Shown: in pieces, positions 61,745 through 64,000 of the stretch
Layout of the letters: the number at the start of each line of letters is the position of its first letter
Position numbering within the stretch: the first letter of the stretch is position 1
From: Neurospora tetraspora
Taxonomy: Eukaryota > Ascomycota > Sordariomycetes > Sordariales > Sordariaceae
Direction of reading: 5' to 3'
Length of the DNA: 64,000 bases
NCBI RefSeq assembly: GCF_033439725.1
Contig: NW_026944386.1
Location: forward strand, 2,294,001 to 2,358,000
The notes under the pieces: model-generated
What the model was told of the DNA's origin: nothing
Databases searched by the model: none
What the model saw: only the letters and a program-made list of their open reading frames with translations
Program-made: the position numbers and the translations under genes

Positions 61745-64000
61745 ATGGAGGCGCTTAAGAGCGAAATTGAATCAATCAAACTCCAAATCCAACACCTTTG
61801 CAATTTTGCTGAAACCAATTTGCAAAAATCCACTCCCTCTTCTTCCTCCACCCAAACCAACGTCATCTCTAGCGCCATCCAACAAGTTCTTGAGGTATTG
61901 AATCGCATCGACAACAAGCTCAACGAATTAACAACCACATCCTCAACATCCTCAACATCCCCACCATCCCCACCATCGATACCATACTCAACCAATACCG
62001 CCAGTCCTCCTCCTATCCCAAAACTTAACAGCATCGGACCCAACACCCTCCAACCGTTCACGAAGACAACCTCGGGCTCAATCTCATCACCAACCTACAC
62101 AAACTCGAAACAGATCCCCATTTCCGTGGGAAAGTCTGCGTGTCCATCGCAGACTTGGGTATTGATTGGAAAGATCTTGCTAAACGAGCTCTACCATTGC
62201 CGGATCATGATCAATTCGCGGTCCAACACGATCGGGACGATGACGGGTTTTCACGGCTATACCTTTCTCACTCGACAACAATGACTTCCATCAATTTCGA
62301 TTTCGACCTCAACCCGCTCACAGATGACGAGGCCAAGCAATTCCTTCAGAACATTGTTGAATCTCCTCCTCAAAACACCATACCCTACTACGTCGGGTCT
62401 TTTAAAACGTCTAGAACACCACTTGCTTCGCTCTTCACATCCGGCGCACTTTCGATACTCGGCGACCTCCCTGGAATCAATACCTTGTACATGCATATGG
62501 GCGAGCGTGGCTCAGGGACCGCTTTCCACTGTGAGGATGCCCAATTGCGCTCCTATAACCTCAATATTTTTGGGTGGAAGCTCTGGATAATGATCGACCC
62601 GAATGATACTACCAAATTTGAAAGGATGCTTGCGACCAAATGGGCGCTCCACAAATGCGACCAGTCTGTACGGCATCTGAATATCATGGTAAGTCCGAAG
62701 AGGCTACTCGAAGAAGGAATCAAGTTCGATATTATTCGCGCTGGCCCCGGCGACCTGGTTATAACACGACCACGACAATATCACGCAGTTATCAATCAAA
62801 CCCCGTCTCTTGCTATAGCAACCAATTTCACTTTGCCTAGTGAAGAGGCAATTCCACGTGGATGGATTGTTTGTCCAGAAGACGGGTTGTACAGTCTGTC
62901 CCATGGCAACCTCAAAAAGCTTTCCCATGGGTCCCCCACCAAGAAACGGAAATCAAACTCCACCCTTCTACTACACAGCAAAAGGCAGAATTTTGGTCAG
63001 TCTCGAAATATTAGCAATGTTGTCGGTAATAACGATACTAAAGGGAGGGACTATGAAGAAAACGAAGAGCAGGACAAGGAGGAGGACGAGGAGCAGGACG
63101 AGGAGCAGGACGAGGAGCAGGATGAGGAGCAGGACGAGGAGCAGGACGAGGAGCAGGACGAGGAGCAGGACGAGGAGCAGAATGAGGAGCAGGACGAGGA
63201 GCAGAATGAGGAGCAGGACGAGGAGCAGGATGAGGAGCAGGACAAAGGGCAAGACAAGTACCAAGAGCATGGCAACAACGAGAATGGCAATCAGAATAGC
63301 GACAATGACACTGACGCCGCTATCAGTGTCGGTTGCGGTGATGCCCAAATCAAAGTTGACAGCAACACGAAGGATACTAATGCCGATACCGATATCGAAT
63401 CAGGTCGTCAACTCGCAAACCTAACGATAGACAAGGGTGCGATCTTGCGATTTATGTCAATCGTATACGCTTGGGACAGTGCGGACGATACATTGAAAAG
63501 CTCGTTCGCCTCGAAAAAGCCTACGGACGGGTTGTCAACTGCTAGGCACTACGATCATCTACGACGAAAAGCACAAAATCTCAGTATTTTGTACACCGTT
63601 TTGGGCATGTCAGCCAGTTTTCGGCTTTCCAAAGTCATAAAAGAAAATCAACATCGACATCGAATAAGCGGAAGTTGTATGTCAGCTGTGTTAGCAGGTC
63701 GTGGCATCGAAGACACTCCTGCAGCGCGGAAGGCATTCACGGCGGAAATATGTCAGGCTCGGAAGATCATGAGGATGGTAGAAGGATACGATGGGCTTCT
63801 CTGCTTTTTACCCCTTGGGTTTGGTAGTGGGTTCACATTAACAGCTTTGAAGAGGTTTTCGAACAAAGGCCTCGAGACCTTCCGTGCCACCATTGCTCGG
63901 TATAAAAGCCTAATGTTGTTAAGTGAGGTGGGCAATGAGTTTCTACTTTCTGTTTGGGGTGAAGGAGAGTTCAAGGAAAGATTGTTCCAAAGGAGACAGC
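61745..64000 (+). CDS. JmjC-domain protein (3' partial, open to window end)
   Basis: The start MEALKSEIESIKLQIQHL lies in one frame and the JmjC part in another. A 137-nt intron 61895-62031 (GTATTG..TTAACAG) joins them in phase, although a frameshift is an alternative. From 62032 the frame has no stop to base 64000. The JmjC core reads LPGINTLYMHMGERGSGTAF, then HCED (HxE iron ligands), NLNIFGWKLWIMIDP, and a distal His in RPRQYHAVINQ followed by SLAIATNF. This is the cupin fold of 2-oxoglutarate/Fe(II) dioxygenases, including histone demethylases. A Lys-rich patch (PTKKRKS) follows, then about 14 repeats of Asp-Glu-Glu-Gln (63079-63240). The C-terminal region (ILRFMSIVYAWDSADDTLKS and onward) is not recognised. 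Substrate and nuclear location are inferred. Confidence 0.78.
63079..63240 (+). repeat. 12-bp tandem repeat encoding (DEEQ)n
   Basis: The unit GACGAGGAGCAG is repeated about 14 times with rare GAT or AAT variants, in frame in the JmjC gene. The antisense reads as an artificial Leu/Val-rich membrane-like frame. Confidence 0.9.

Noticed and set aside
62971-63348. A minus frame that looks like many Leu/Val membrane helices
   Set aside because: It is the antisense of the (GACGAGGAGCAG)n tract in the JmjC gene.

Overview
The window is nuclear DNA of a filamentous ascomycete, most likely a Sordariales relative of Neurospora. The reasons are: short introns with GT(A/G)NGT donors, CTAAC branch points about 10-25 bases before AG acceptors, 1-4 kb intergenic stretches, a NUC-2/PHO81 homologue, fungus-only families (HET, FunK1, DUF1168 and others), and damage that looks like repeat-induced point mutation (RIP). 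I saw no tRNA, rRNA or CRISPR array. Most genes are split, so the spans given here join exons that I placed by splice signals and reading phase.

Region 1 (1-31.9 kb) is an ordinary core-gene region. It holds the 3' part of the phosphate regulator nuc-2, a mucin-like single-pass membrane protein, a DET1-type histidine phosphatase, a DUF1168/PRKRIP1-like basic protein, the chaperonin subunit cct3, shugoshin, the DASH subunit dad2 (divergent from shugoshin across a 658-bp promoter), an unrecognised 879-aa protein with duplicated Cys/His motifs, and a membrane-anchored carboxylesterase.

Region 2 (31.9-60.9 kb) is an accessory island rich in self/non-self recognition genes and gene wreckage. It holds a C2H2 finger fragment abutting a DUF7580-like fragment, a HET-domain protein, a family-2 glycosyltransferase pseudogene with stops and a frameshift, a two-helix membrane protein, an NLR (alpha/beta hydrolase-like + NACHT + near-identical HEAT-like repeats) whose 3' end lies in an LTR, a 412-bp solo LTR with target-site duplication, a HET + ankyrin protein with 102-bp identical repeats, an orphan ankyrin fragment, a class-C beta-lactamase-fold hydrolase, small Cys-rich and coiled-coil genes, a BTB remnant, and a FunK1 kinase.

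Region 3 (61.7-64 kb) holds the 5' part of a JmjC-domain gene that runs off the window with no stop and carries a (DEEQ)n tract. The recurring theme of the right half is fast-evolving recognition proteins with repeats kept nearly identical, side by side with LTR fragments and truncated genes. This fits an allorecognition or immunity island under birth-and-death turnover.
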